From Kitasatospora cineracea (GTDB lineage: Bacteria; Actinomycetota; Actinomycetes; Streptomycetales; Streptomycetaceae): a DNA stretch of 64,000 nucleotides. The translations under genes were made by a program, and so were the position numbers. Each line of letters opens with the position of its first letter. Within the stretch, counting starts at the first letter, position 1. Below, one piece after another: positions 35,956-46,873 of the stretch. A model generated the notes under the pieces. The model had not been told where the DNA came from, did no database searches, and was given only the letters and a program-made list of their open reading frames with translations. The DNA lies in assembly GCF_003751605.1 (NCBI RefSeq), contig NZ_RJVJ01000003.1, positions 310,001-374,000 on the forward strand, in the 5' to 3' direction.

Positions 35956-36218
35956 GGTCTGGTCTGGCGGAGAAGATCCTCCCGTCGACCCGCGACCGGT
36001 CCTTTGGGCGTCCTCGACTCTGCGCTGATCAGGCCAGGAATCGAGGACGGAGGCAGCGGTGGGGGCGAGGGCGGTACCGGGGCAGGGTCGCCCGGGTGGT
36101 ACCGATGGCCGGGGACGAGGCGTGAACTGACGCCGCCTAGGATGCGGAGACCTGCGGCCGACCGGTAGCGGGACGGCCAGCGTTGTGAGTACCCCGACCG
36201 TGCGAGAGGACGACCCCG

Positions 36219-36926
36219 TTGAAGAGCCGCGTGCGCGCCGTTGCCCACCGTGGTGACCCGTACCTGCACCGCGAGAACACCCTGCCGGCGGTCAGCGCCG
36301 CGCTCGCCGCGGGAGCCGATGCCGTCGAGGTCGACGTCCAGCTCACCCGGGACAGGGTGCCCGTGCTGCTGCACGACCGCACTCTCGAACGGCTGTGGAA
36401 CGATCAGCGTCAGATCGCCCGAGTGACGCTCGACCAACTGGAAGAGGTAGCCGCTCCCGGGCTCGGGCTTCGGATTCCCACCCTTGCCGAGGTGTTGCAG
36501 GTCATCGACGCCACGGACGGCGCGCAACTGATGATCGACCTGGACGACAGCGGCCCGGCCGAAGCCACGTGGAAGGTCGTCAACGATCTCGGGATGGCGG
36601 ACCGCGTCGCCTTCTGCGGGTCGGTCGTGGCCATGCTCGCCATCCGCGAACTCGCGCCCGGCGCGGAAATCTCCCTGACCTGGAACCGTCTCCAACTGCC
36701 GAAGCAGCGGCTGCTCGACGAACTGCGCCCCGACTACCTCAATCCGCCCTTCGGACTGGTGAACGAGAAGTTGGTGGGCTCCGTCCACGACGCCGGCATG
36801 GGCCTGGCGACCTGGACCGTGGATCTGCGGCGCACCATGCGGCGGATGCTCGCCCTCGGCGTCGACTCGCTCACCTCCAACCGAATCGCGCTGCTGCGCC
36901 GGACGATCGACCAGTACCAGGGGTGA
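36219..36926 (+). CDS. Glycerophosphodiester phosphodiesterase
   Basis: 235-aa TIM-barrel GDPD. AVAHRGDPYLHRENTLPAV gives the catalytic HR and the EN pair, DAVEVDVQLTRDRVPVLLHDRTLER gives the metal Glu/Asp and the second catalytic His. The C-terminal TWTVDLRRTMRRMLALGVDSLTSNR is the typical last strand and helix. It hydrolyses glycerophosphodiesters to glycerol-3-phosphate and an alcohol. It is a cytosolic short form without signal peptide. The start is TTG at 36219 with GAGAGGA upstream. A 20-bp palindromic hairpin follows the stop. Confidence 0.9.
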   Translation: MKSRVRAVAHRGDPYLHRENTLPAVSAALAAGADAVEVDVQLTRDRVPVLLHDRTLERLWNDQRQIARVTLDQLEEVAAPGLGLRIPTLAEVLQVIDATDGAQLMIDLDDSGPAEATWKVVNDLGMADRVAFCGSVVAMLAIRELAPGAEISLTWNRLQLPKQRLLDELRPDYLNPPFGLVNEKLVGSVHDAGMGLATWTVDLRRTMRRMLALGVDSLTSNRIALLRRTIDQYQG

Positions 36927-36928
36927 TC

Positions 36929-36948
36929 CGTGGGCGCCGGCGCCCACG
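36929..36948 (+). terminator. 20-bp palindromic hairpin after the phosphodiesterase
   Basis: CGTGGGCGCCGGCGCCCACG, a perfect palindrome beginning 3 bases after the stop codon. It could act as a short stem terminator. Confidence 0.55.
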
Positions 36949-37126
36949 CCAGTACCGCTGGGGCGGGGGTCGGCAGGGGTGTGCACATTTGCCCGAACCG
37001 GGGTTCCGCCCGGCATCGGTCGGCTGCTCCGGTCGCCACGCCACGCCGTTGGCTCCTGCCCGTCGATATGACCGTTGTCTGTTGAAATAAGACGATCATG
37101 ACGGTGCGTTGGCTGCGGAGGTGGCG

Positions 37127-38572
<1,446 letters not shown>

Positions 38573-38648
38573 GCGTTCCGTACTGCAGGTGTGGACGCGT
38601 GCGGCCCTGCCGGTATCCGTGTGGGATCCGCCGAATTCGGTCGGGCGG

Positions 38649-39674
38649 TCAGGAGGCCGGGAAGTAGGCGGCCATCCAGCGGTCCAACTCGGCGAACACC
38701 TCGGCCCTGGCCGAGTCGGCCGACAGGACCAGGTCGTGCACGCCCCCTTCGATCCGGACGGTGGTGACGTGTCGGCCGAGCCGCGGTGCGAGCGCGACGA
38801 TGTCGTCGGCCCGTAGGACCGCGTCGGTACGCATCAGGGCCGGGTCCCACCGGTTGGTGACGGTGGAGGCGGTCGAGGCCATCAGCAGGATCGGACAGTC
38901 GACCGAGAGCCCGCGGCGTACCTTCCGGTGGCCGCGCTGGATCGCGGCCAGCCAACCGGCGAACAGCGGAAACCCTTCGGCGGGCTTCAGAGCAAGATCG
39001 AACTCCCAACTGCCGCGGTGATCGCGGTGGAGACTGTGGACGTAGTGCGGATTGAGCGGAGCAGGCAGCTTCCGGGTGGGAGCGGTCCGCCCGATGGCGT
39101 CGAGCGCGGGGGCGCCGAGGGTCCGTACGGCCGGGGCGGCAGGCATCGACAGGAACGGGCTGTTAAGGAACAGTCCGTCGACCAGCCCGCGGCCAGCCTG
39201 TCGACTCGCCCACAGGGCTGCCACCAGTCCACCCGTCGAGTGCCCGTTCACCAGGAGCCGGGTGTGGCCGTCGAGCTCCCGAATGATCCGGACTGCCTCG
39301 TCCAACTCCTCGTCGTAGGTGGCGAGATCCGTCACGAAGTTGGGGGACTGGTGAGGGCGGAGCGACCTGCCGTACTTGCGGAGGTCCAGCGCGTAGAAGG
39401 AGAAACCGGCAGCCGTGAAATGGTCTGCGAGGTGGGTCTGGAAGAAGTAGTCGGTGTAGCCGTGCAAGTACAGCACTGCTTGTCGGGAGCCCTCCACCAG
39501 CCGACGCACCAGCGTGGCACTGACCTCGCCCTCCTCGTCCGGGACGAGCGGGAGCTCCGTTGCCTCGTAAGGGGCGCCCAGGATGTCTTCACGGAAGTCC
39601 ACGCCAGCCACGTCCATTCCCTGTTCCGTCGTGCCGCCCGGGACCACCCCGTGCGGGACCACCTCCGTGACCAT
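38649..39674 (-). CDS. Alpha/beta hydrolase (serine aminopeptidase S33/lysophospholipase-like)
   Basis: 341-aa hydrolase. The oxyanion-hole segment AVLYLHGYTDYFFQTHLADHF is followed by the nucleophile elbow NGHSTGGLVAALWAS (Ser near residue 148); the acid and His are likely in MRTDAVLRADD and EGGVHDLVLS. The monoglyceride-lipase-like Hydrolase_4 group fits best. No signal peptide, so cytosolic. It is convergent with the AI-2E gene and divergent from the spermidine-synthase-like gene 115 bases away. The substrate is unknown; esters or lysophospholipids are likely for the family. Confidence 0.85.
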   Translation of the reverse strand: MVTEVVPHGVVPGGTTEQGMDVAGVDFREDILGAPYEATELPLVPDEEGEVSATLVRRLVEGSRQAVLYLHGYTDYFFQTHLADHFTAAGFSFYALDLRKYGRSLRPHQSPNFVTDLATYDEELDEAVRIIRELDGHTRLLVNGHSTGGLVAALWASRQAGRGLVDGLFLNSPFLSMPAAPAVRTLGAPALDAIGRTAPTRKLPAPLNPHYVHSLHRDHRGSWEFDLALKPAEGFPLFAGWLAAIQRGHRKVRRGLSVDCPILLMASTASTVTNRWDPALMRTDAVLRADDIVALAPRLGRHVTTVRIEGGVHDLVLSADSARAEVFAELDRWMAAYFPAS

Positions 39675-39789
39675 ACCGGTCAGTAGGCCCCTTTGTTTGG
39701 GAAGACTGCCCTGGTGGGGCCTAAGCTGCCCGCATGGCTGTCCCTTCGTCGATCGTTCTTCGCCCCGTCATTTCCCGGAAGCCCCACCG

Positions 39790-40635
39790 ATGAGCGGCCC
39801 CACCGCCGAAGGGGCGGATCCGCGGCCGGCGGAGCGCGAGGTGAGGCTCGGCACCGCCAAGCTGATTCCCGACATCGACATCGAGGGCGGCTGGTTGCTT
39901 ACTCTCGACGGCACCCCGCAGTCGTATGTCGACCTCCAGGATCCGACGCATCTCGAATTCGAGTACGTACAGCGGATCGCGCACCTGCTGGACGTGGTGG
40001 CGGATTCCGGTGAACCGCTGGACGTACTGCACCTGGGCGGTGGCGGGCTCACCCTGCCCCGCTATCTGGCGAAGACCCGCCCGGGCTCGAGCCAGCAGGT
40101 GGTCGAACTGGACGGCCCGCTGACCGAATTCATCGCAGAACACCTGCCCTGGCCGTCCGGTATCGAGGTGACGGTCGGCGATGCCAGGGCCGTGCTCGAA
40201 TCCGTGGCGGCTGCCAGCGTCGATGTGGTGGTGGCCGACGTGTTCCGCGGCTCGCGGACGCCGGCGCACCTCACCAGTGTCGAGTTCGTACGACTGGCTG
40301 CCGCCGCGCTCCGGCCGGGGGGCTGTTACGCGGCGAACCTGGCGGACGGTCCCCCGCTCGCGTTCGCCAAGGCCCAGGCCACCACGGTCGCGGCAGTTTT
40401 CGCGCACGTCTGCCTGGTGGCCGAGCCCGCGGTGCTGCGGGGCCGGCGCTACGGAAATGTCCTGTTGATCGGCTCCGACGAGCCTCTCCCCAGCAGTGAG
40501 TTGGCCCGACTGCTCGCTGCCGATCCGTTTCCCGCCAGGCTGACGGAAACGCCGGAGCAAGCGGCAGAGCCGGTCACGGATGCGACGGCCGAGGATTCGC
40601 CGCCCCCGCCCAGCGGGGCGTTCTCGCTGGGCTGA
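39790..40635 (+). CDS. Spermidine synthase-fold protein (methyltransferase-like)
   Basis: 281-aa Rossmann-fold protein. DVLHLGGGGLTLPRYLAKTRPGSSQQVVELDGPL is the spermidine synthase-type nucleotide loop, followed by VTVGDARAVLESVAAASVDVVVADVF. The catalytic Asp of true aminopropyltransferases is present in the VADVF segment, but the YHE and polyamine-binding Gln/Tyr signatures are not obvious, so this may be a fused-SpeE-like protein of another function, as is common in actinomycetes. The C-terminal 30 residues are acidic and Pro-rich. The ATG at 39790 was chosen by similarity to family starts. Confidence 0.75.
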   Translation: MSGPTAEGADPRPAEREVRLGTAKLIPDIDIEGGWLLTLDGTPQSYVDLQDPTHLEFEYVQRIAHLLDVVADSGEPLDVLHLGGGGLTLPRYLAKTRPGSSQQVVELDGPLTEFIAEHLPWPSGIEVTVGDARAVLESVAAASVDVVVADVFRGSRTPAHLTSVEFVRLAAAALRPGGCYAANLADGPPLAFAKAQATTVAAVFAHVCLVAEPAVLRGRRYGNVLLIGSDEPLPSSELARLLAADPFPARLTETPEQAAEPVTDATAEDSPPPPSGAFSLG

Positions 40636-40819
40636 GTCGGAACGGTGTGGCGGGGTACTGTGCTGGAAGTCGTACCTGATGGGAGGTGCTCCTTTCGGCA
40701 GTGAGACGGCAGGCGTGGTGCGGTCCGAGACGGATCGCAGGCCGAAGGCCGGTTGTGAGGGAAACGGGCTGGGCGAGCAGCCGGTGGCCTACGCGTGCAG
40801 CGTCCAGCTGGTCGACCGA

Positions 40820-41827
40820 TCAGACGGCGGACAGGACTAGCCGGCGCGTGCGGTTGCGATAGCCGACCAACTCGAAAGCGGCGACCATGGGGTGGTTTGA
40901 GCGGTCGGTTTCGGCCCGGATCACGTCGGCCTGACTCTCGACGGCCAGGATGCGGGTGATCTCGGCGATGATCTCGGCAGCGAAGCCCCGCCCCCGGAAT
41001 TCGGGGAGGACTCCGAGGTACCCCACCACTGGCACAACGGAGTTGTGCGAGGGGATGGCGAAACCGACCACCTGCCCCGTTGTCGTCCGGACTATTCGCC
41101 ACCAGGAACGCTTGCCGTGCATTTCCTGCCGGTAGAACGCCACCTCGCGCCTTGCATGTGCCTCTGCTCCGATCAGAAGTACTTCTCGAGTGGACATCGT
41201 GTCCATGCTGTTCGGCAAGGATCGGCGGAACAGATCGACGAAGACTTCGTCGTCGGGTTCCGGGGTGAAGAGAAGGCGGCCCGACAGGGTCGGAACGGGA
41301 CGGTCGGTCTCGCGTTCGAAGCGGAGCCGCTCGGCGGAGAGGTGCAAGCCGACTGCCTCGGCTGCTCTGCGGCGCCATGCCACCGAAGCGGCGACCTCGG
41401 GGCGATCACGCCAGTCGGGCGGCAGGAAGAGGTGGTAATCGGGCGGGGGCGTCAGCCCATCGGCGGCGAACACCTGGTGGGCAGCCGTCAGTAGTGCGGC
41501 GGCGATCGCACTGCGCGGGTCGGTGGTCGCCCTGGACGTCCAAGCCCTGCGTTCGTACGGATCGGCGGGAGCCCGAGCCGGATCGGATCGGGCGAACAGC
41601 GCGTCCAGATTGCTCGGGTGGGTGTCGGCGGGACTTCCCCACCAGATGGCGACGGCCAGCGGTGCCCGGTCGGGGGCGGGCTCCGCCACCCAGATCCAAC
41701 CGGGGCGGTACTCGCCGGTGGCCAGGCGGGAGCGAACGGTCTCCGCAGAGATCGTGGTGGACGGATCGGGTCGGACCTGCCCCAGTACGGTGTTGAGTTC
41801 CCGCGGAACGATCGGACGAAAGATCAC
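40820..41827 (-). CDS. GNAT family N-acetyltransferase
   Basis: 335-aa protein. The C-terminal acetyl-CoA-binding motif A is clear: VPVVGYLGVLPEFRGRGFAAEIIAEITRIL (the R/QxxGxG/A loop is RGRGFA), then AETDRSNHPMVAAFELVGYRNRTRRLVL. The N-terminal 150 residues look like a degenerate second GNAT domain, giving the tandem layout of mycothiol-synthase-like or uncharacterised streptomycete acetyltransferases. Substrate unknown. ATG at 41827. It precedes a long non-coding stretch. Confidence 0.82.
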   Translation of the reverse strand: MIFRPIVPRELNTVLGQVRPDPSTTISAETVRSRLATGEYRPGWIWVAEPAPDRAPLAVAIWWGSPADTHPSNLDALFARSDPARAPADPYERRAWTSRATTDPRSAIAAALLTAAHQVFAADGLTPPPDYHLFLPPDWRDRPEVAASVAWRRRAAEAVGLHLSAERLRFERETDRPVPTLSGRLLFTPEPDDEVFVDLFRRSLPNSMDTMSTREVLLIGAEAHARREVAFYRQEMHGKRSWWRIVRTTTGQVVGFAIPSHNSVVPVVGYLGVLPEFRGRGFAAEIIAEITRILAVESQADVIRAETDRSNHPMVAAFELVGYRNRTRRLVLSAV

Positions 41828-42462
41828 AGTGCCTCCGGAAGAAAGGAGCGAGAGGCGCCAAACCCGATCGTGGCGATCCGCCGCGACTACTGCACGGAGA
41901 CGGAGCGGCCAGGAAGAAAGACGACCGGGAGTGCCGCAGAACGGCTGCTGACTATCGGAACCATCGTGCGGAACCCCTCTCTAGACGCGGCACTGCGAGC
42001 CCCCGGGACCTGACTGAGAAAACGCCGAGGGAAGCTGGTAACGGGACCTGAGCTGCTGTCAGTGATGCCCAAGAGTAGGAGCATGGCAGATCGCCTGCAA
42101 ATTATTATTCGAGGCCAAAAATCTCTCGATCGTGCAGGGCGGGTGAGAGGGGCGATGGCGGCGCCGAGAGCGGATTTGAACCCGAGAAACGATTCGTCGG
42201 AGGGCGCGGACGGGATCCGGTATTTGTCCGGGTGGCCTGCCGCGATGCGGTGGCCACCCGGGCGATTCCCGAGGTCGTGTGCTGGTTACGCAGAACTACC
42301 CGAAGGGGTGGAAGTGATGATTTCTACCCCGGGACGGATTAGCCCGGTCCCCGCAGCGGTAACTGGAGGGGAGTTTCGGTTCGTCGTCGGGTGCGTAGCA
42401 GTGGCGCGGCGAGATCGAAGAAACCGCAGGGTTATTTCGATGGTCGACGTCCTGCCGGTGGG
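41828..42462. other. 635-bp region without a supported gene
   Basis: No frame shows protein family features. It contains an AT-rich patch near 42095-42130, and a hairpin at 42228-42261 with 10-bp arms (CCGGGTGGCC) that would terminate the copper chaperone transcript. A short T-loop-like string near 42170 was examined for tRNA and rejected. Confidence 0.5.
42228..42261 (-). terminator. Possible terminator downstream of the copper chaperone
   Basis: 10-bp perfect arms (CCGGGTGGCC and GGCCACCCGG) around a 14-base loop that itself can pair CCGC with GCGG. It lies about 200 bases beyond the stop of the leftward copZ-like gene. Confidence 0.5.
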
Positions 42463-42678
42463 TCAGACTCGACCCACCAGGGCGAAGCCGGCATCGGTGA
42501 CGGCGGAACGAATCTGGTCGTCCAGCAGGGGCCCGGCGGATTCGATCGTCACCTGGCCGGACTTCGCGTCGGCGGTGACGTTGGTGACGCCGTCCAACGC
42601 GGTCAACCCGGCAGTGACGGTGCGCTCGCAGTGGCCGCAGCTCATTCCTTCGACAGAAAAGACGGCAGTGGTGGACAT
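42463..42678 (-). CDS. copZ: Copper chaperone, heavy-metal-associated domain
   Basis: 71-aa HMA-domain protein. GMSCGHC near residues 11-17 is the MxCxxC metal motif; FSVEG before it and GQVTIESAG later are typical beta strands, and the last helix is LDDQIRSAVTDAGFALVG. It binds Cu(I) and passes it to a P-type ATPase or to CsoR-type regulators; no such ATPase lies in this window. A GGAGG ribosome binding site lies just before the ATG. It is divergent from the MATE gene over a 336-bp spacer. Confidence 0.9.
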   Translation of the reverse strand: MSTTAVFSVEGMSCGHCERTVTAGLTALDGVTNVTADAKSGQVTIESAGPLLDDQIRSAVTDAGFALVGRV

Positions 42679-42906
42679 GGGTACCTCCGTTGAACGTGCG
42701 GGACTCGGCAGGCGGCCACTCAAGGCCGAAGAGCGCCGTCCAGCACAACGCACCCGAGCGGGGCGGGGCATTGGGACACGCCGGTGGATGACCCCAATGA
42801 GTGGTGTGCTGCATGGGAGTTCGCCGGTGGCCGATGGCAGGCAGTGACACCCGGGGGAGCGGTGTCGTGGTGCCGACGGGAGGGGTTTCGGTTGGAGTCG
42901 AACGGA

Positions 42907-42935
42907 TTGAAAGAATTTATTTCTTGAAATCATAA
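42907..42935 (+). promoter_or_regulatory. AT-rich promoter candidate for the MATE transporter
   Basis: TTGAAA followed after 17 bases by TCATAA within a strikingly AT-rich stretch (GC well below the window average), about 80 bases before the MATE start. An AAGAA-n5-TTCTT repeat overlaps the spacer. Box assignment is by eye. Confidence 0.35.
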
Positions 42936-43014
42936 AAATCTCCCGTTACGGTTTGCCGCGTTGATGCCGCTGACGCCCAAGGGATGGCTGTCGGAAAAAT
43001 CAAGAGGGGGAGGC

Positions 43015-44343
43015 ATGGTGGGAAAGACCGCGGTCGCCGTCGAGGAGCAGCAGCCCGCGTTCGCATCGTTGGACGTTTCAGCCGGGCGATTCGCCATATC
43101 CATCCTGTTCGGACTGGTGGCCGGGTTGGTGCTGCAGATCTGGACGGTGGCCTTCCTGGGACGACTGGGCCCGGAGGTGCTCTACGTCCGCTCGGTGTAC
43201 ACGCCGGTCGGTTACCTCGTGCTCGCGGTGACCGAGGGGCTGGTGGTGGCTGCCCAGGTCTCCGCAGGCATTGCCGCACGGAGCGGAAGGGAGCGTGATT
43301 CGCTCAAGTCGCTGCCGACGTTCTTCGCTGTTGGCGCCGGATTGTTGGTTCTGCAAACCGTCATGGCGACGGTGGCTTCGGGACCGGTCCTGACGGCGCT
43401 CGGGGTCGCTCCTGAGACCCGGCACGAAGTACTGGTCTTCGTCGTCGCCGTCGCTCTGACCGGGGCGGCCGGGTTGATTCCCTACCTCGGCACGAGTGTT
43501 CTGCGCGGTCTGGGTCATACCGGTTCGGCTGCGTGGCTGGGAGTGCTGTTCACTGTGCTGTCCATTGTCGGAACGGTCGCGCTCCACGCGGTCACGGGGC
43601 TCGGTATGCTGGCCGTGCCGATCGGCGGCCTACCCGCCATCGTGATCGTCGGTGCGTCCGTGGCGCTCGTCCTCCGACGGAAGCAGCTGGCCTGGCCCGG
43701 GATGGCCATCGACCGGGGTGCGGTGCGTGAACTCCTGGGCCTGGGAGCGCCGGTGGCGGGTACGTTCCTGTTGCTGTCCACCGTGACCTTCGGTTATTTG
43801 CGGGCGCTGCGCGAGGCCGGGCCGACCGAGGTCGCGGGATTCGCCCTCGGTCAGATGGCCGTCGCACTGCTGATGGTGATCGCCATGGCTGTCGGCTCCG
43901 GTACGGCCGTCGCGGTGACCTTGCGCCCGAGCGCGAGCCGACGAGGCATCAACTACGCGGGCCTGGTCACGGCTCTGCGGTTGTCGGTCCCTCCGTACTT
44001 CCTGCTCGGTGCGGCGGCGTTCCTGCTGCGGGAGCCGGTCGCCCGAGCGCTGACCACGGACCGGGCCGCTGCCGCTGTCGCAGCCGACTACTTCGCCTGG
44101 GTCGGCCCCACCCTGGTGCTCTTCGGGGGAACGCTGGCACTGCTCAGCTATCTGGAGCAGATCGGCCGGGCGGGAGCGGCCTTCCTGCTGAACGTCGTGT
44201 ACTTCACGGTGATGCTGGCCGCCGCGTTCCTCATACCCGGGCCCGTGGACGCCGGAACGCTGGCGAAGCTGATAGCCGCCGGCAACGTGGTCGGATTCGG
44301 TGGGCTCTGGTTCAGCGCACGCTTCCTGGTCCTGCGCCGATGA
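43015..44343 (+). CDS. MATE family efflux transporter
   Basis: 442-aa membrane protein with twelve hydrophobic segments and two similar halves. VAGLVLQIWTVAFLGRLGPEVLYVRSVYTPVGYLVLAVTEGLVVAAQVSAGIAARSG, GLGHTGSAAWLGVLFTVLS and LLGLGAPVAGTFLLLSTV are characteristic of MATE/NorM exporters, which are driven by Na or H gradients and export cationic compounds. The ATG at 43015 was chosen because GGGGGAGG lies just before it; an in-frame ATG at 42961 would give 18 extra residues. It is followed after 307 bases by an NLR-like gene in the same direction. Confidence 0.85.
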   Translation: MVGKTAVAVEEQQPAFASLDVSAGRFAISILFGLVAGLVLQIWTVAFLGRLGPEVLYVRSVYTPVGYLVLAVTEGLVVAAQVSAGIAARSGRERDSLKSLPTFFAVGAGLLVLQTVMATVASGPVLTALGVAPETRHEVLVFVVAVALTGAAGLIPYLGTSVLRGLGHTGSAAWLGVLFTVLSIVGTVALHAVTGLGMLAVPIGGLPAIVIVGASVALVLRRKQLAWPGMAIDRGAVRELLGLGAPVAGTFLLLSTVTFGYLRALREAGPTEVAGFALGQMAVALLMVIAMAVGSGTAVAVTLRPSASRRGINYAGLVTALRLSVPPYFLLGAAAFLLREPVARALTTDRAAAAVAADYFAWVGPTLVLFGGTLALLSYLEQIGRAGAAFLLNVVYFTVMLAAAFLIPGPVDAGTLAKLIAAGNVVGFGGLWFSARFLVLRR

Positions 44344-44650
44344 CGGTTCGTAGCTGCCGACGGGCGCCCGATACCGAACAGGGCGCGCTGGTTTCCGGGT
44401 TGTCCAGCATGGTGTGACCGGTCGGACAGCCCGGGCGATCCTCGCCCACTCGGGCTGGCCAGTCGGTCTTCTTCTGGGTGTCGAAAAATGATTTCCACCG
44501 AGGACGAACCGGTGACCCGCTCCGGCGAATCCGAGGATCAGCAGGGGGATCTCCAGTACCGTGGCAGTCTGCCAGCAGCCGCGAGGTCCGTGCAGCCGGG
44601 ACCGCAGCGGCACCCGGGGGCGTGGCAGCCGACGAGCCGGTGCGGAGAGA
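44344..44650. other. 307-bp spacer before the STAND ATPase
   Basis: No gene or strong hairpin seen. It probably holds the promoter of the STAND gene; a GCGGAGAGA purine stretch just before GTG 44651 serves as ribosome binding site. Confidence 0.4.
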
Positions 44651-46873
44651 GTGGGGACGATCGGCGTGGTGGACGGCGAGGGCATCTCGACGGCGCGGGT
44701 CGACAACACGATGTCGGGCACCGTGCACGGCACTTCGATGCAGGTCGGCACCGTGCACGGAGGCATCACCTTCCACTACGCGACGGCTCCGGCCCCCGGT
44801 ACCAGGCCAGATCAGGTACCGAGGCCGCCCCGACGCTTCGTCAACCGTCGAGCCGATCTGGCCCGGTTGGACGGGCTGCTGGCCGAGGGAGCCAGCGCCG
44901 TCCTCAACGGCATGCCTGGCATCGGCAAGACCGCCACGCTCTACCGTTGGGCGCACGACAACCAGCAGCACTTTCCGGATGGCCAACTCTTCGTCGACTT
45001 CACCAAACTGCGTTCCGCAGCCGGTGCGGACCTGTCCGAGGCGCTCACGATGTGCCTGCGCGCCCTCGGCGTGCCCGATGAACAGATCGGCAGCGGAACA
45101 GCCGAACTGGAGAACACCTTCCGCAGCGTCTCCCGCAATCGGCGGCTGCTGGTGGTGCTCGACGAAGTCACCGAACCCGGTCACGTCCGCAGCCTGATCC
45201 CCAAGGGCGAAGGCAGCATCGTCCTGGCGACCTCCAATCGACGGCTCGGCGAACTCGCCCTGCACGATGTCGAACTGGTCGAACTGGACGTCTTCGACCG
45301 GGCCGCTGCCAAGGAACTGCTCGGCGAGCTCTGCGGACGCGCAGCCGTCGAAGCGGATCCCGGCTCCGCCGACCGGCTCGCCGAACTCTGCGGCGGCCTT
45401 CCGATCGCACTGCGCATCGTTGCTGCCCGCCTGCACAGCGACCGGCTCACGCTCGCACAGTTGGCCGACCAACTCGCCGACGAACGCCAACGCCTCGGCC
45501 GGCTCACGGTCCAGGGCACCGACTCCACCGGCGTCTCTGCGACACTCAGCCTGGCTTACCGCGACCAGGCCGAACCCGCGGCACGGCTGTACCGCGTCCT
45601 GGGCGACCTGCCCGGAGTCAGCTTCGACTCCGGCGTTGTCGCGGCCGCGGCCGTCCTCGACGCAGGGGCCAGTGCCAGGCTCCTGGCAGATCTGGCAGGC
45701 GCGCACCTCGTCCACCGCACCGACGACGGACGCTACCGGTTGCACAGCCTGGTCCGACTGCACGCCCAGGAGACGGCACGGGAGGCCGATCCGCCGGAGA
45801 CCGAGCGCCAGATCGTCCAACGGGTGACCGCCCACTACCTGGCACTCGTCATACTCGCCGACCTAACCGTTCGGGCCGACCGGCTGCGCATCCTCGATGT
45901 CGGCGAGGCACTGCAGCAGCCCGCCGACCGGCTCGACGCGCTCGCGGACCACTCGCCTTTCGCCGCCTCCGACACGCCGGACCGCGATGCGATCGAGTGG
46001 CTGGAGGCCGAGCGGCCGAACCTGATGGCTGTGCTGCGTGCGGCGGTTCGGTTCGGGTTCGATCGACAGGCGTGGCAACTCGCCGAAGCCCTGACCGTGT
46101 TGTTCCTCCACCACCGTCACCTCGCCGACTGGCGGGAGTCCCTGGCTCTCGGTGCGGACGCGGCCCGCCGCGACCACCAGCCTGCGGCCGAAGCCCGGTT
46201 GCGCAGCATGCTCTCCCGCCCGCTGTTGGACCTCCGCCAGGACGACCGCGCGCTCGCGGAACTGGAAACCGCGATCGACCTGGCCGACTGCTCGGGGCAT
46301 CCGGTGCTGCCGGGCTCGGTCCGGGAATTCCTCGGGCGTTACTGGGACCGGCGGGATCCGGAACGGGCGGCCGCAGCCTACCGGGAGTCGCTGGAGCTCA
46401 ACGAGAGGGCCGGTGAGGCGCGCGGCGCAGCCCTCGCTCGGTACTTCCTCGGACGGGCGCTGCTGGTTGCGGCCGGCGGAGCGGCCGGGGTGCCGGAGCG
46501 GGGGGTCGACGGCTCGCGGGTTGCCGAGGCGGAACGGGAACTGCGCGCCGTGCACGAGGAATTCCTCGGTCTGACCGGAGCCGACGGGAAACCGGCGCCG
46601 GATCGACGCATGGCAGCCAGGGCGCTGGCCGACCTGGGGCGCGCCCAGGCGTTGGCCGGCGCGACGGGGGAGGCCCGGACGACGCTTGGACGGGCAGTTG
46701 GTGTGCTCAGGGAGCAGCGGGCCTTCCACTACGAGGCGGAGGCGATCGAAGCCCTCGTGGAACTGGTCGAAGACAGCGGCGAACAGCAACAACTGCTCGA
46801 ACGCGCCCTGACCATCTACCGGGAGAACGGGAATCCGAAGGCGGCAGAGCTACAGGCGCGAATTGCGGGGTGA
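44651..46873 (+). CDS. NLR-like STAND ATPase: RHIM/BASS-like motif, NB-ARC, TPR
   Basis: 740-aa multidomain protein. Residues 19-43 hold a short Gly/His motif with the core MQVG flanked by two GTVHG repeats, matching the RHIM/BASS3 pattern (hydrophobic-Q-hydrophobic-G) placed ahead of many actinobacterial NLRs. The NB-ARC domain has Walker A GMPGIGKT (87-94), Walker B LLVVLDE (166-172) and GGLPIAL (248-254). A winged-helix-like part follows (to about 380), then TPR-like helices to the C-terminus (ALAELETAIDLADC; AAAYRESLELNERAGEARGAALARYFLGRALL). It is probably an ATP-dependent sensor that oligomerises and seeds an effector. No effector bearing the same motif was found nearby. The GTG start follows GGAGAGA. 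Confidence 0.75.
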   Translation: MGTIGVVDGEGISTARVDNTMSGTVHGTSMQVGTVHGGITFHYATAPAPGTRPDQVPRPPRRFVNRRADLARLDGLLAEGASAVLNGMPGIGKTATLYRWAHDNQQHFPDGQLFVDFTKLRSAAGADLSEALTMCLRALGVPDEQIGSGTAELENTFRSVSRNRRLLVVLDEVTEPGHVRSLIPKGEGSIVLATSNRRLGELALHDVELVELDVFDRAAAKELLGELCGRAAVEADPGSADRLAELCGGLPIALRIVAARLHSDRLTLAQLADQLADERQRLGRLTVQGTDSTGVSATLSLAYRDQAEPAARLYRVLGDLPGVSFDSGVVAAAAVLDAGASARLLADLAGAHLVHRTDDGRYRLHSLVRLHAQETAREADPPETERQIVQRVTAHYLALVILADLTVRADRLRILDVGEALQQPADRLDALADHSPFAASDTPDRDAIEWLEAERPNLMAVLRAAVRFGFDRQAWQLAEALTVLFLHHRHLADWRESLALGADAARRDHQPAAEARLRSMLSRPLLDLRQDDRALAELETAIDLADCSGHPVLPGSVREFLGRYWDRRDPERAAAAYRESLELNERAGEARGAALARYFLGRALLVAAGGAAGVPERGVDGSRVAEAERELRAVHEEFLGLTGADGKPAPDRRMAARALADLGRAQALAGATGEARTTLGRAVGVLREQRAFHYEAEAIEALVELVEDSGEQQQLLERALTIYRENGNPKAAELQARIAG

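Noticed and set aside
42160..42200. Possible tRNA: GGGTTCAAATCC-like T-loop on the minus strand
   Set aside because: The flanking bases do not form a T-stem and no D-arm, anticodon arm or acceptor stem can be drawn.
42062..42847. 261-aa plus-strand frame across the copper chaperone
   Set aside because: It runs antisense to the clear HMA protein and has no recognisable features.
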